A stretch of DNA of 64,000 nt from Helicobacter cetorum (GTDB lineage Bacteria > Campylobacterota > Campylobacteria > Campylobacterales > UBA6016): the NCBI GenBank assembly GCA_022729705.1, contig DZAX01000007.1, positions 1-64,000 of the forward strand, in the 5' to 3' direction. Positions 45,485 to 54,490 of the stretch are shown here, one piece after another. How positions within the stretch are numbered: position 1 is the stretch's first letter; each line of letters begins with the position of its first letter. The notes under the pieces were generated by a model that was given only the letters and a program-made list of their open reading frames with translations, made no database searches and was not told the origin of the DNA. The position numbers were made by a program, and so were the translations under genes.

Positions 45485-46458
45485 TATAGTCTCCTCTCCC
45501 ACTCATAAGCGCTTTTACAAATTAACTCAATGTCGTCGTATTTTGGCTTCCAGTTAAGAGTGTTTAGTATTTTTTGGTTGTTGGATATAAGCAAAGACGG
45601 GTCTCCGGCTCGTCTATCGACAAATTCAGCCACAAAGTCTACGCCGCTCACTTTTTTGACGCTCTCTATAACCTCTTTAACGCTATAGCCTCTTCCGTAT
45701 CCGCAATTGAATATATCACTTTTGCCGCCCTCTTGCAGGTAACTAAGAGCCGACAAGTGCGCCGACGCCAAATCGTCTATGTGTATATAGTCTCTTACGC
45801 AAGTACAATCTTGCGTGTCGTAATCAGAGCCGAATATAAACATCTTTTTTCTCTTGCCGCAAGCGGTTTCAGAGGCTACTTTGATAAGGTGTGTTGCGTT
45901 TGGAAATCTTTGACCGATTTGTCCGTCCATAGAGGCTCCGGCTACGTTAAAATAACGCAAAATCACGAACTTAAAAGCGCTGTTTGCCGTAGCCGTATCT
46001 TTTAGCACCTGCTCGCTCATAAGCTTGCTAAATCCATACGGATTAATCGGGGAGAGTTGACTCTCCTCGGTAACCACACCCTCCACAGGCTCCCCATAAA
46101 CAGCGGCTGTAGAAGAGAAGATAAAATATTTTACACCAGCGTTTACGGCGCATTTTACAAGATTTGTCGTGTTTACCGTATTGTTCATATAGTACTTAAG
46201 CGGATTTTCAACGGACTCAGGCACGACGATACTTGCCGCAAAATGAATAATAGCGTCAAACTTTTCATCAAGCAAAAATTTCTCAACAAAGGCAAAATCA
46301 GATAAATCAGCCCTTACAAGACGCCCAAAAAGAATAGAGTCTTCAAATCCGGTAGTTAAGTTGTCAAGGACGGTTATATCAAAGCCTCCCGCCTCGCCAA
46401 GTTGTTTTACCATATGGCTTCCTATATATCCGGCTCCGCCTGTTATGAGAATTTTCAT
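45484..46458 (-). CDS. galE: UDP-glucose 4-epimerase family protein
   Basis: A 324-residue extended short-chain dehydrogenase that interconverts UDP-glucose and UDP-galactose (or the N-acetyl forms). GGAGYIGSH binds NAD, and the catalytic Ser and YxxxK are in FSSTAAVYG and NPYGFSKLM. Substrate choice cannot be read. The ATG at 46458 overlaps the glycosyltransferase stop by four bases (ATGA). It is the last gene of the minus-strand polysaccharide block. Confidence 0.88.
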   Translation of the reverse strand: MKILITGGAGYIGSHMVKQLGEAGGFDITVLDNLTTGFEDSILFGRLVRADLSDFAFVEKFLLDEKFDAIIHFAASIVVPESVENPLKYYMNNTVNTTNLVKCAVNAGVKYFIFSSTAAVYGEPVEGVVTEESQLSPINPYGFSKLMSEQVLKDTATANSAFKFVILRYFNVAGASMDGQIGQRFPNATHLIKVASETACGKRKKMFIFGSDYDTQDCTCVRDYIHIDDLASAHLSALSYLQEGGKSDIFNCGYGRGYSVKEVIESVKKVSGVDFVAEFVDRRAGDPSLLISNNQKILNTLNWKPKYDDIELICKSAYEWERRL

Positions 46459-47600
46459 GCGCACACCCCAAGTATTAAATTTTTATATATTTCTATTGAT
46501 TTTTCTTTTGAAAAAAACTCCGCTCTTTTTGGAGCGTTTGCGCGATATTCGCTCCTTAGCGTATCATCTTCAATCATTTTGCGCATGGCGACGGATAAAA
46601 ACTTATGCGTGTCAAGTCCTACCAAAATACCATATTCCGCCCTCTCAAGCCCGCTTGCAAGCATATCGCCCATTCCGCCCAAAATCTCTCTCGGACCGCT
46701 CTTACAATCAGTGGAAATAACAGGCAAAGAACACGCCAAAGCCTCTATCAGCACAGTCGGAAGCCCCTCAAGGCGAGAGCTCATCACAAAGCAATCTGCG
46801 GCGGCAAAGTAAGAGTATGGGTTTTCGCAAAATCCAAAAAAATGGACTCTCTCATGGATTCCCATCTCAACCGCCAAAAACTTTAGCTCCCTCTCCAGCT
46901 CGCCCGCCCCAAGCACCCACAACCTGCAAAACGGTTCAAGCGCCGCAAACGCTTTAAATAAAAATGGATAGTTTTTTGACTCCACAAGTCGCCCTGCGGT
47001 GACAAAAATAAATGAATCGCTCTGTCTGGGCTGTTTTAAAAGAGCCAAAATACGGATTTTTTGCGTGTCCACCGGATTATAAATGACTGTTATTTTATCT
47101 TTTTTTACGCCAAAATTTTGTAACAAATCGGTTTTAATTCCATTTGACACCGCAACAACGGCGTCGGCTATTTGGTAAGACATGGAGAGAGCTTTTTTTA
47201 AAATCTTCTCAGCAAAACTATCAGCGTAATAACCGGAGAGCGTCGTGTGCTCAGCGGCGATAAGCTTTAATTTTGGATAAATCAGCCTTGAGAGAGCCGC
47301 AATAATGGTCGGTCTAGAAAGACAAGAGACAACAACGTCTATGCGATTTTTTCTACAATAGCTTGCAAACACAAAAACCAGCTTGAAAATAGAGAGTGCT
47401 TTTTGCATCAAAGAGTTTTCTACGTCGTGCTTGTACAAACTAACAACCTCAACGCCAAGACTCTCATAATTTTGAACCGGGCTTACCGTGACTATAGAGA
47501 CATCAAAGTGACTCTTGAGTCCAAGCGCTAATTCTAAGGCTACTTTTTCGGCTCCTCCGCCTCCTAGCGAATATATAAAAATTACTACTTTTTTTCTCAC
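46455..47600 (-). CDS. GT4-family glycosyltransferase
   Basis: A 381-residue retaining glycosyltransferase with the GT-B fold. GGGGAEKVALELA is the N-terminal acceptor-side loop, and SRLEGLPTVLIEALACSLPV is the E-x7-E nucleotide-sugar site, followed by DCKSGPREIL. The frame overlaps both neighbours by four bases. It adds a sugar to a surface polysaccharide; donor and acceptor are unknown. Confidence 0.85.
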   Translation of the reverse strand: MRKKVVIFIYSLGGGGAEKVALELALGLKSHFDVSIVTVSPVQNYESLGVEVVSLYKHDVENSLMQKALSIFKLVFVFASYCRKNRIDVVVSCLSRPTIIAALSRLIYPKLKLIAAEHTTLSGYYADSFAEKILKKALSMSYQIADAVVAVSNGIKTDLLQNFGVKKDKITVIYNPVDTQKIRILALLKQPRQSDSFIFVTAGRLVESKNYPFLFKAFAALEPFCRLWVLGAGELERELKFLAVEMGIHERVHFFGFCENPYSYFAAADCFVMSSRLEGLPTVLIEALACSLPVISTDCKSGPREILGGMGDMLASGLERAEYGILVGLDTHKFLSVAMRKMIEDDTLRSEYRANAPKRAEFFSKEKSIEIYKNLILGVCA

Positions 47601-48154
47601 ACCCTTTTCTTTATACTTGAATTTGAAATTTTAACCGCAACAATACCGCCAACCGTAATATAAGGCTCTTCTACGCTTTTTGTCACCACGGCGTTTGCGG
47701 CTACCGTCACGCCCTCGGCTATATGCACGGCGCCGATAATTTTTGCCCCTGGACCGATATAGCAGTTGTCGCCTATCGTCGGGGCGTCAGGATTTTTGAG
47801 GTCTTCGCCTATCAACACCCCCGCTCCGGCTATTGTGCAATTCTTGCCTATACGCACTTTACCGTTTATCACTATATCTCCATAGTGCCCTAGCTCCAGT
47901 CCCGCCCCGCAAGAGTTTGGCGATATACTAAATCCAAGCCTAACGGAGGCTTGCTGAAATCTATATCTAATCCACAGCGTATAAAATTTTGAAAAAAAAG
48001 AGTTTTTGCAGTTGAGACGATACTCCAAAAGTCGCAAAAGCTTCTGAAACTTCCAAATCTCATGAAAATATCGATCGCGAAAACCGTCCCCAACTCTTAG
48101 GACTTTTTTATCAGCCTCCAAATACTCCAAATACTCTTTTTTGTCATGAATCAT
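47597..48154 (-). CDS. serine-acetyltransferase-like hexapeptide acetyltransferase
   Basis: A 185-residue left-handed beta-helix acyltransferase. Repeats such as IVINGKVRIGKNCTIAGAGV and CYIGPGAKIIGAVHIAEGVT mark the hexapeptide helix, and the N-terminus resembles WcaB/CysE-type enzymes. Within this cluster it most likely O-acetylates a polysaccharide sugar rather than making O-acetylserine. Overlaps of four bases with both neighbours place it in the operon. Confidence 0.8.
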   Translation of the reverse strand: MIHDKKEYLEYLEADKKVLRVGDGFRDRYFHEIWKFQKLLRLLEYRLNCKNSFFSKFYTLWIRYRFQQASVRLGFSISPNSCGAGLELGHYGDIVINGKVRIGKNCTIAGAGVLIGEDLKNPDAPTIGDNCYIGPGAKIIGAVHIAEGVTVAANAVVTKSVEEPYITVGGIVAVKISNSSIKKRV

Positions 48155-49266
48155 GTATCAAGCAACTCTAAAACCGTATTTTTTACGTTTAGGGTGATAC
48201 TAAAATCATCTACAGCTCTTTTTCTCCATAAAGACGGGTTTTTGATGGCATACTCAAGCTTTTCGCATAAATCGTCAACATCGCCGCTTTTAAACACATA
48301 TCTTATATCGTTTACAATAAGCCCCATGTCGCCGACATTGCTAACGACTACGGTTCGATCACAGCTCATAGCCTCCAAAAGGCTAAGAGGCATTGCCTCG
48401 CCAAGACTTGGCAGACAAAAGATATTGATGGCGTTGTAAAATCCTCTAAGTTCGCTTATTAGCCCAAGCCATAAAAATCTATGAGAGTACTCATCCAAAA
48501 TCTCTATACACTGCTCTTGTATTGTCTCATCGCCATCCCCAGCCGCTACAAACATCAGATGGGGATACTTAGCCAAAAGCCTTTTTGCGGCTTCGGCTAA
48601 AAGCGGATACCCTTTCATTCTATCAACCCTAGCCACAATACCTATTACAAGCATATTTTTTGAAATATGGTTTAGAGTCCTAAAAGCGTCTCCAGACGTC
48701 TCGTCCGGCTCAAAATATATGGTGTTTATACCGTTATACACAACAACCGCCTTATCCATATCAAATCCGGCTTCTTTGTGATACTCGTAAGCCGAATGGC
48801 TGACGCATATTATCTTCTCCGGATACTTTGACAAAACTTTTTGAAGCCAAAATACCATTTTGACAAAAGAGCCATAACTTCTATAGTCGATAAAGGCGGA
48901 GTGAAGCGTCCATGCAAGGTTGTATCTTTTTTTCGCAAACACCCTTGCAACTTGACTAAAGATATTCATCTCACCTAGGTGAGAGTAGACAACATCCGGC
49001 GAAAACTCGTTTAGAGTCGATATGTATGATGAGAGAAATCCGATTACATCAAAGCGTCCGCCTTTTTCGAGATTAATATATGTAAGCCCCTGTATCTGTT
49101 TTGCGTTTTCTTCCATGACACCGCCGTACATAGTGACTAGACACACCTCAAAACGCCCCTTATCTAAGGCTTTTAAAAAAGACAACACCTGCTTTTCGGC
49201 TCCGCCTACATCAAGACACCTTATGGCGACAAGTAACCGTATTTTTTTATTTTTCCAGTTTTGCAA
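48151..49266 (-). CDS. GT4-family glycosyltransferase
   Basis: A 371-residue GT-B glycosyltransferase. CLDVGGAEKQVLSFLKALD is the N-terminal loop and LGEAMPLSLLEAMSCDRTVV is the E-x7-E region. The start is a TTG overlapping the upstream gene by 20 bases. It is a second sugar-adding step of the cluster; its specificity is unknown. Confidence 0.83.
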   Translation of the reverse strand: MQNWKNKKIRLLVAIRCLDVGGAEKQVLSFLKALDKGRFEVCLVTMYGGVMEENAKQIQGLTYINLEKGGRFDVIGFLSSYISTLNEFSPDVVYSHLGEMNIFSQVARVFAKKRYNLAWTLHSAFIDYRSYGSFVKMVFWLQKVLSKYPEKIICVSHSAYEYHKEAGFDMDKAVVVYNGINTIYFEPDETSGDAFRTLNHISKNMLVIGIVARVDRMKGYPLLAEAAKRLLAKYPHLMFVAAGDGDETIQEQCIEILDEYSHRFLWLGLISELRGFYNAINIFCLPSLGEAMPLSLLEAMSCDRTVVVSNVGDMGLIVNDIRYVFKSGDVDDLCEKLEYAIKNPSLWRKRAVDDFSITLNVKNTVLELLDT

Positions 49267-50308
49267 AGATTACCTTCCATTTGGCGGCTATTTTTAAAAC
49301 GCCCAGTTTATCTTTTATTTTTGTCGCTTCATTTGCAATCCGCTCTCTTTTTTCATCATCTGCAATAAGCAAAGAGAGGGACGCGCTAAGAGCTCTTACG
49401 TCGCCCTCTCTTATAAGTACGCCGTCCTCGCCGTCTGTTATTATTTCAGATGGGCCAGTCTTACAGTCAAAGGCGATTGAAGCGCATCCGCAACTCATCG
49501 CTTCGCAAAGAACCATCGGAAACCCCTCCTCTCTTGATGAAAGAACAAACAAAGAGGAGATAAAATAAAAAGAGGCGACATCTTTTTGCGCGCTGGCGAG
49601 AGCTATAAACTTATTCTTAGGAGAACTTGCCGCAAGCCTCAAAAGAGCCTCTTTTTCATCCCCTTCTCCGACGATAATAAGCCGCCAATCTTTTGTATCA
49701 GCTGCGTTAAAAGCTTTGATAAGTCTCTCAAAGCCTTTTGAATGTGTCAATCTACCAACGCCTAAAACAATTTTTTGCCGCACCGCACCGCTTGGCTCAA
49801 ATGGAGTAAGCGGATTTGGCAAAACTTCCAAGCGCTTTATCTTTTTGTAGTTTACAGCGTCCGCATTTGTCAAAATAGTCACAACGCTTGATAGCGGATA
49901 AACGACTTTTCTCACAGCCCGCCAAACTCTTGACTTCAAAAAATCGTAATTACTATGTTCGCACGCTATCACGGGAAGCCTAAGAGTTTTTGCCGCCAAA
50001 ATAGAAACAATATTTGTATGCGTCAAAAAAGATACCGCCACATCGGGTTTTATCTCTTTTATCTTATTTCTTAACTTCAAAATTCTACCAAAATTATTCA
50101 AAACCGCTTCTACCTGCGAGCTAGATACGGCTCCAAGCTCTAAATCATGTATTTTTATCTTTTTGTCAATCTCATAAAATATATCTTCACCCTCCAAAAC
50201 GCAAATATCCACCTCATAGCCAGAGTTTGCAAAATGATTTGCCATAATAGACAACACCCTCTCCGCTCCGCCCATCTTTAGAGAGTGAATGACAAATAGA
50301 AGTTTCAT
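49247..50308 (-). CDS. GT4-family glycosyltransferase
   Basis: A 353-residue GT-B glycosyltransferase. SLKMGGAERVLSIMANHFA is the N-terminal loop, and SREEGFPMVLCEAMSCGCAS with CKTGPSEI forms the donor site. The C-terminal block resembles the gene at 46455, so the two may be related duplicates. The ATG at 50308 overlaps the methyltransferase stop by four bases. Confidence 0.84.
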   Translation of the reverse strand: MKLLFVIHSLKMGGAERVLSIMANHFANSGYEVDICVLEGEDIFYEIDKKIKIHDLELGAVSSSQVEAVLNNFGRILKLRNKIKEIKPDVAVSFLTHTNIVSILAAKTLRLPVIACEHSNYDFLKSRVWRAVRKVVYPLSSVVTILTNADAVNYKKIKRLEVLPNPLTPFEPSGAVRQKIVLGVGRLTHSKGFERLIKAFNAADTKDWRLIIVGEGDEKEALLRLAASSPKNKFIALASAQKDVASFYFISSLFVLSSREEGFPMVLCEAMSCGCASIAFDCKTGPSEIITDGEDGVLIREGDVRALSASLSLLIADDEKRERIANEATKIKDKLGVLKIAAKWKVIFAKLEK

Positions 50309-51114
50309 GCACAAGCTCTAGAAACTACCACGATAGAGGGAGCAAAAGTGCTCGTAGCCGGCAAAAGCCCAAGTTTTGACTCAAAAAACCATAATAACTT
50401 AGAAAAACGCGTAAGCTGCTTATAAATCTGATAGCCGATTCCGCTCTCTCTATCTTTAAAACACCATGACAACATCCCAAAATTAGAAGAACAGAGATAG
50501 CCGCCCCAAACAATCTCTAAGCCCGCTTTTTTGTGCGCCTCCATCAAATCGCGCAAATCGTACATTACATGCGCATCGTAAACATCCTTGTTCCATTTTC
50601 GCATCAAAAACCCATAAATCGTTTTTTTATTATTTGGAATAAGAGTAAAAATGACGCCTTCCGGCTTTGCGAAAACGCCTATGGCTCTTAAAATATTCGG
50701 TAAATCGTGAAAATGCTCCACCACCCCATGGCTCATTACAAAATCGAATCGCGTCAACATACTTTCAGGCGGAGTAAACATATCGGCGCACACTACATCA
50801 ACATCGACGCCGGCGCTTTTTGCTTTATTTGACAATCTATCGCATGCCGTCTCTACATAGTCAAGACCAAAACAAGAGGTTGGAGTTAGCTTTTTGCAAA
50901 CTTCTATCAGCGCGTCTGAATCGCCGGCTCCAACCTCCAAAACGCTTCCGCCGCCAAAATACTCTTTTATCTTTTCAAACACAAGTTTATACGGCATATT
51001 TCTAAAATCATTATAATTGATAGGGATATGCAAAACCTCTCCTCTAGCCGAGTAATACCCCTCCCAATCCTCCGGCGTAGAGGCTCTTTCATCCAAGATT
51101 TTATTTTGCTCCAT
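50305..51114 (-). CDS. class I SAM-dependent methyltransferase
   Basis: A 269-residue methyltransferase with the SAM-binding VLEVGAGDSDALIEVC motif and FDFVMSHGVVEHFHDL as motif II. Placed inside the polysaccharide operon, it probably methylates a sugar or a lipid-linked intermediate. The start overlaps the flippase stop by 14 bases. The acceptor cannot be identified. Confidence 0.82.
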   Translation of the reverse strand: MEQNKILDERASTPEDWEGYYSARGEVLHIPINYNDFRNMPYKLVFEKIKEYFGGGSVLEVGAGDSDALIEVCKKLTPTSCFGLDYVETACDRLSNKAKSAGVDVDVVCADMFTPPESMLTRFDFVMSHGVVEHFHDLPNILRAIGVFAKPEGVIFTLIPNNKKTIYGFLMRKWNKDVYDAHVMYDLRDLMEAHKKAGLEIVWGGYLCSSNFGMLSWCFKDRESGIGYQIYKQLTRFSKLLWFFESKLGLLPATSTFAPSIVVVSRACA

Positions 51115-52348
51115 CGGTTCCCTTAAATTTTTTTATTTTCCACAAAAGCCCGCTAAACACCGCGACTTCTATCAACACATACAAAAAAGCCGCTCCGTGG
51201 CTTTTGGCAAAAAATACCGCAAAAATAGAGACAAACAGGGCGCCTACGGAGATAGTCAAAAAAAACATCTTCATCTTAGAAGCCAAATCTCTAATCACAA
51301 TATAGCCGCTATACATCAACGTATTTATCGCCACAAATACAGGTCCCGCCGCCATAATCATAAGTAGCGCAGCAGACTCCTCAAAGCCGCTTCCAAGCGC
51401 CAACGAGACTATAGTGTCCGCAAACACAAACACGCCTAAAGCAAGAGAACCCATAACCAAAAGAGTAATTATAACGGCTCTTTTTATGAAAATATCAGCG
51501 TATTTTACGCTGTTTTTTGTGAGTTCTGCGATTTTTGGAAAAATAGCAGAGGATACAGGGGCAAACAGCCCCGATAAAGCCAAGACAATTTTTTGCGCTC
51601 CGACAAAAACAGCGATTTCGCTTTTGGTTGCTAAGATTGTAAGCATAAAAGCTGGGAGGTTATTGTAAAAGGCGACAGCTATATTTGCTGTAAATAGATG
51701 CCACGCTCCGTTTATGGCTTGCCTTAGCTCGTCTATGCGTGGGGCGTTAAGCGAGAGGGAGAATTTTTTGTACACATAATGGTTTGCGATAAGTGAAAAA
51801 AAAGTCCATGAGAGGGCGGATGCAAAAGAGACAAACACAATATCATCCGCTGATTTTACAAAATAGATAGTAAGAAGTGCGCCAAAAATCTGGGCTGAGA
51901 GGCTAAACACAAGAAGCGGTAAAACCCTCTGGACGCCTTGAAAAAGCCAGGTCGGCATAAGAGCTTGCGAAAGTATAGAGAGCCACATAAAAGCGTAAAG
52001 CCAAAAAGGAGCAGAAAACACAAACGAAAAACCTATCATAATAAATAAAGAAGCGAAACCAATAGCCCCTTTAATCACAAAGACAATCATCCACAGCTTT
52101 GAGAGTGCCGCGCTGTCGTTTTTGAGCATAGCACACTCTTTTGTAGCCCAGAGATAAAAACCAAAATCTATCAAAATCTGAATATAAGCGCCAAGAACCC
52201 AAAGCGTAGCAAGGGAGCCAAATCCGTCAACTCCAAGCGTCCTTGAGAGGTACGGCAATAGTAAAAAAGGGACTACATAGCTAAAAAGTTGCAAAAAAAG
52301 CAAAATAGAGGCGTTTTGAAACAATGCGGAGCTTTTGAGGTTTTTCAT
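51101..52348 (-). CDS. polysaccharide flippase (Wzx/RfbX family)
   Basis: A 415-residue membrane protein with about 12 spans. PYLSRTLGVDGFGSLATLW is the N-terminal hallmark of the oligosaccharide flippase family. It moves lipid-linked repeat units across the inner membrane. It is the first gene of the minus-strand block and lies 14 bases from the ComEA-like gene. A second flippase lies on the plus strand at 53066. Confidence 0.86.
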   Translation of the reverse strand: MKNLKSSALFQNASILLFLQLFSYVVPFLLLPYLSRTLGVDGFGSLATLWVLGAYIQILIDFGFYLWATKECAMLKNDSAALSKLWMIVFVIKGAIGFASLFIMIGFSFVFSAPFWLYAFMWLSILSQALMPTWLFQGVQRVLPLLVFSLSAQIFGALLTIYFVKSADDIVFVSFASALSWTFFSLIANHYVYKKFSLSLNAPRIDELRQAINGAWHLFTANIAVAFYNNLPAFMLTILATKSEIAVFVGAQKIVLALSGLFAPVSSAIFPKIAELTKNSVKYADIFIKRAVIITLLVMGSLALGVFVFADTIVSLALGSGFEESAALLMIMAAGPVFVAINTLMYSGYIVIRDLASKMKMFFLTISVGALFVSIFAVFFAKSHGAAFLYVLIEVAVFSGLLWKIKKFKGTDGAK

Positions 52349-52362
52349 TCTTTATAAAGAAA

Positions 52363-52611
52363 CTATTTTTTGCAAGGTTTTACTTCCAACTCTTTTGACA
52401 ACGCCTCTATAGTTTGAACGCCAAATCCGTTTACCTCTTTTAACTCAGCCACACTCTCAAAACACTTTTTCTTTCTATATTCGATTATAGAGTCCGCTTT
52501 TTTTGAGCCTATTTTTTTTATCGTCATCAACTCCTCTTTTGAGGCACTGTTTATATCTACGCTCGCGAAAGATGATACGACAAAAAACGATAAAAACAGT
52601 GTCTTTTTCAT
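52363..52611 (-). CDS. exported ComEA-like helix-hairpin-helix protein (paralog)
   Basis: An 82-residue paralog of the gene at 23854, with the same length, signal peptide, VDINSASKEELMTIKKIG start and KPCKK end. Cysteines in KKKCFES and KPCKK are conserved between them. It is expected to bind DNA in the periplasm. It lies at the head of the polysaccharide block, 14 bases upstream of the flippase, so it may be co-transcribed with it. Confidence 0.82.
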   Translation of the reverse strand: MKKTLFLSFFVVSSFASVDINSASKEELMTIKKIGSKKADSIIEYRKKKCFESVAELKEVNGFGVQTIEALSKELEVKPCKK

Positions 52612-52659
52612 ACTATGGCACCTTTTTTTTGAAGTTTAAATATTCTTTGATTTTACAAC

Positions 52660-52854
52660 CTAAGTGTTTAGTCCCCTCAACTTATGGTAAGGGTTATCTT
52701 TAAAAAGCTCAGGATTTGAGTCAAACTTTCTAGGTAATGTATCATAGGGACTTTTAAACTTCAAAGCTTTCAATTTCTTTTGGTGATTGTAATAAAGCAA
52801 GTAGCTCATCAAGTGTTTTTTAGCAAATAGCTCTTTGAAGCGCTCATTTCATAG
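52660..52854 (-). mobile_element. 3' fragment of an insertion-sequence transposase, copy 2
   Basis: The minus strand reads ERFKELFAKKHLMSYLLYYN, then HQKKLKALKFKSPYDTL and ends DNPYHKLRGLNT with a stop. This is the C-terminal end of an IS481/IS3-like DDE transposase. Bases 52674-52810 are identical to copy 1. The first 20 codons differ from copy 1, so the two fragments have different break points. Confidence 0.75.
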
Positions 52855-52873
52855 AGAGTTTTGCAAGAAGTCT
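52827..52873. repeat. 47-bp segment, inverted copy of 25141-25187
   Basis: It differs from the reverse complement of 25141-25187 at one base. Here it overlaps the upstream end of the transposase fragment. Confidence 0.65.
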
Positions 52874-52899
52874 AGCATATCAGCTTTTGCGGTAACGCT

Positions 52900-52908
52900 T
52901 GCTATAAT
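52900..52908 (+). promoter_or_regulatory. extended -10 promoter before the plus-strand polysaccharide block
   Basis: TGC followed by TATAAT lies 158 bases before the flippase start. If it is used, the type 1 repeat at 52968-53064 is transcribed as the leader. Confidence 0.5.
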
Positions 52909-52967
52909 AACGGTATTAATAACCAAAAAAGGCGACTCATTGGATGATAACTAATTTTACGCACACA

Positions 52968-53064
52968 CTCCCCCGCATTCATGCGGGAAACTTTAGGGGG
53001 TTGCAAGGGACATTTATGTCCCTGCCGTTAATATGGGCTTCGCCCATATTAACGTATAACATAA
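52968..53064 (+). repeat. type 1 palindromic repeat, copy I
   Basis: Inner hairpin CCCGCAT / ATGCGGG, block AACTTTAGGGGGTTGCA, the GGGACATTTATGTCCC palindrome, outer hairpin of 12-bp perfect arms GTTAATATGGGC / GCCCATATTAAC with a TTC loop (53027-53053), and GTATAACAT. It ends one base before the flippase ATG. Confidence 0.85.
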
Positions 53065-53065
53065 A

Positions 53066-54307
53066 ATGATTAAAAGCATAAGAACGCAAAAAAAACTGCT
53101 CTCAAATATACTCTCTCTAATGGTCTTGCAGGGCGCAAACTATATTTTGCCGCTTATCACGCTACCTTATCTTGTCATAACTCTTGGCGTGGAAAAATTC
53201 GGTATTTTGGCGTTTGCCCAAGCTATAATCACATACCTAAACACCCTTGTGGATTACGGCTTTAATCTCTCAGCCACTAGAGCCATCGCGACCAACTCGC
53301 AAGACTCCAAAAACGTCTCTTCGGTGTTTATATCCGTCATACTCATCAAGATATTTTTACTGTGTGTTTCGTTTGTGATTTTGTCTGTTTTGATAAGCTC
53401 TTTTGATCGCATCGGCTCGGAGGCTATCGTGTACTATATGGCGTTTGGCGCACTTATTGGAAATCTGCTTTTTCCGGTTTGGTATTTTCAGGGAACTGAG
53501 GATATGAAGTATATTACTTATATCAATATCCTCTCAAAGCTTCTTTTTACCGTCGCAATTTTTGTTTTTGTGCATGAGCGGGCTGATTATGCCATGGTGC
53601 CTATGCTAAACTCGCTAGGTCTTATTATCGGCGGTGCTATTGCGCTTTTTATTGCGATTAGAAGGATAGAGTTTCATATTCCGACGTTTGAGTATGTCAA
53701 ATCAATTTTTAAAGAGAGCACGTCGCTTTTTGTCTCCAACGCCTCTATCTCGCTGTTTACCGCTAGTAATACGCTGATTTTGGGGCTTTTTGCGAGTAAC
53801 GCCGTTGTTGGTATATACGCTGCGATAGAAAGGTTGATGACAGCCATAAAATACTTTTACGCTCCATTGTATCAAGGTCTTTTTCCTTGGCTTGCCAAAA
53901 AAGATAGGGTTTCTATAGTTGGATTTGTATCTAGGTTTTTCCCGTATATCGGAGTGTTTGGTCTCTTGGTTACTATCCTAATAGCCGCTTTTGCACATCC
54001 TATTTTGACGCTAATTTACCAAAACAAAACCATTGGCGACCACTATGAGGTTCTTCAAATATTTTCTCTCGTATCGGTTTTTAATGCAACAAGTATGCTT
54101 TTTAATTATCTATTTTTGAATGTTATGAGAGAGTATAAGGAGCGAATGAGAATACTGCTTATTACGGGGTTTTTTAATGTGATTAGTGGGACGATATTAG
54201 CTTACAGTTTTGGGCTAATCGGCGTCGTCTGCTCAGTTACCGCCACGGAAGCCTTGCTTCTTGTGCTTAGTTATTTAAAATTTAAATCCATAAAAAGGAG
54301 CTTGTGA
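53066..54307 (+). CDS. second polysaccharide flippase (Wzx/RfbX family)
   Basis: A 413-residue membrane protein with about 12 spans; LPYLVITLGVEKFGILAFAQ is the family hallmark. It is homologous to the flippase at 51101 but clearly diverged. No Shine-Dalgarno site is seen: the ATG follows at once on the type 1 repeat. It leads the plus-strand block with two GT2 enzymes and a ligase-like protein. Two flippases in one locus suggest two glycans or a composite cluster. Confidence 0.86.
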   Translation: MIKSIRTQKKLLSNILSLMVLQGANYILPLITLPYLVITLGVEKFGILAFAQAIITYLNTLVDYGFNLSATRAIATNSQDSKNVSSVFISVILIKIFLLCVSFVILSVLISSFDRIGSEAIVYYMAFGALIGNLLFPVWYFQGTEDMKYITYINILSKLLFTVAIFVFVHERADYAMVPMLNSLGLIIGGAIALFIAIRRIEFHIPTFEYVKSIFKESTSLFVSNASISLFTASNTLILGLFASNAVVGIYAAIERLMTAIKYFYAPLYQGLFPWLAKKDRVSIVGFVSRFFPYIGVFGLLVTILIAAFAHPILTLIYQNKTIGDHYEVLQIFSLVSVFNATSMLFNYLFLNVMREYKERMRILLITGFFNVISGTILAYSFGLIGVVCSVTATEALLLVLSYLKFKSIKRSL

Positions 54308-54490
54308 TAAAAAAATCTTAAAATCGGTGCTGTTTTATATCACTTTGTATAAAATTTTGAAGATAAGATATGCCGCTGTGGCGACTATGATGACGATTAT
54401 TCTCAGAAGATACGGTATGTATACATGCGAAAACCACCACAAACACACTCTAGCAAAATGCGGCAAAATTTATTAGAAAAAGAGGGAAAA

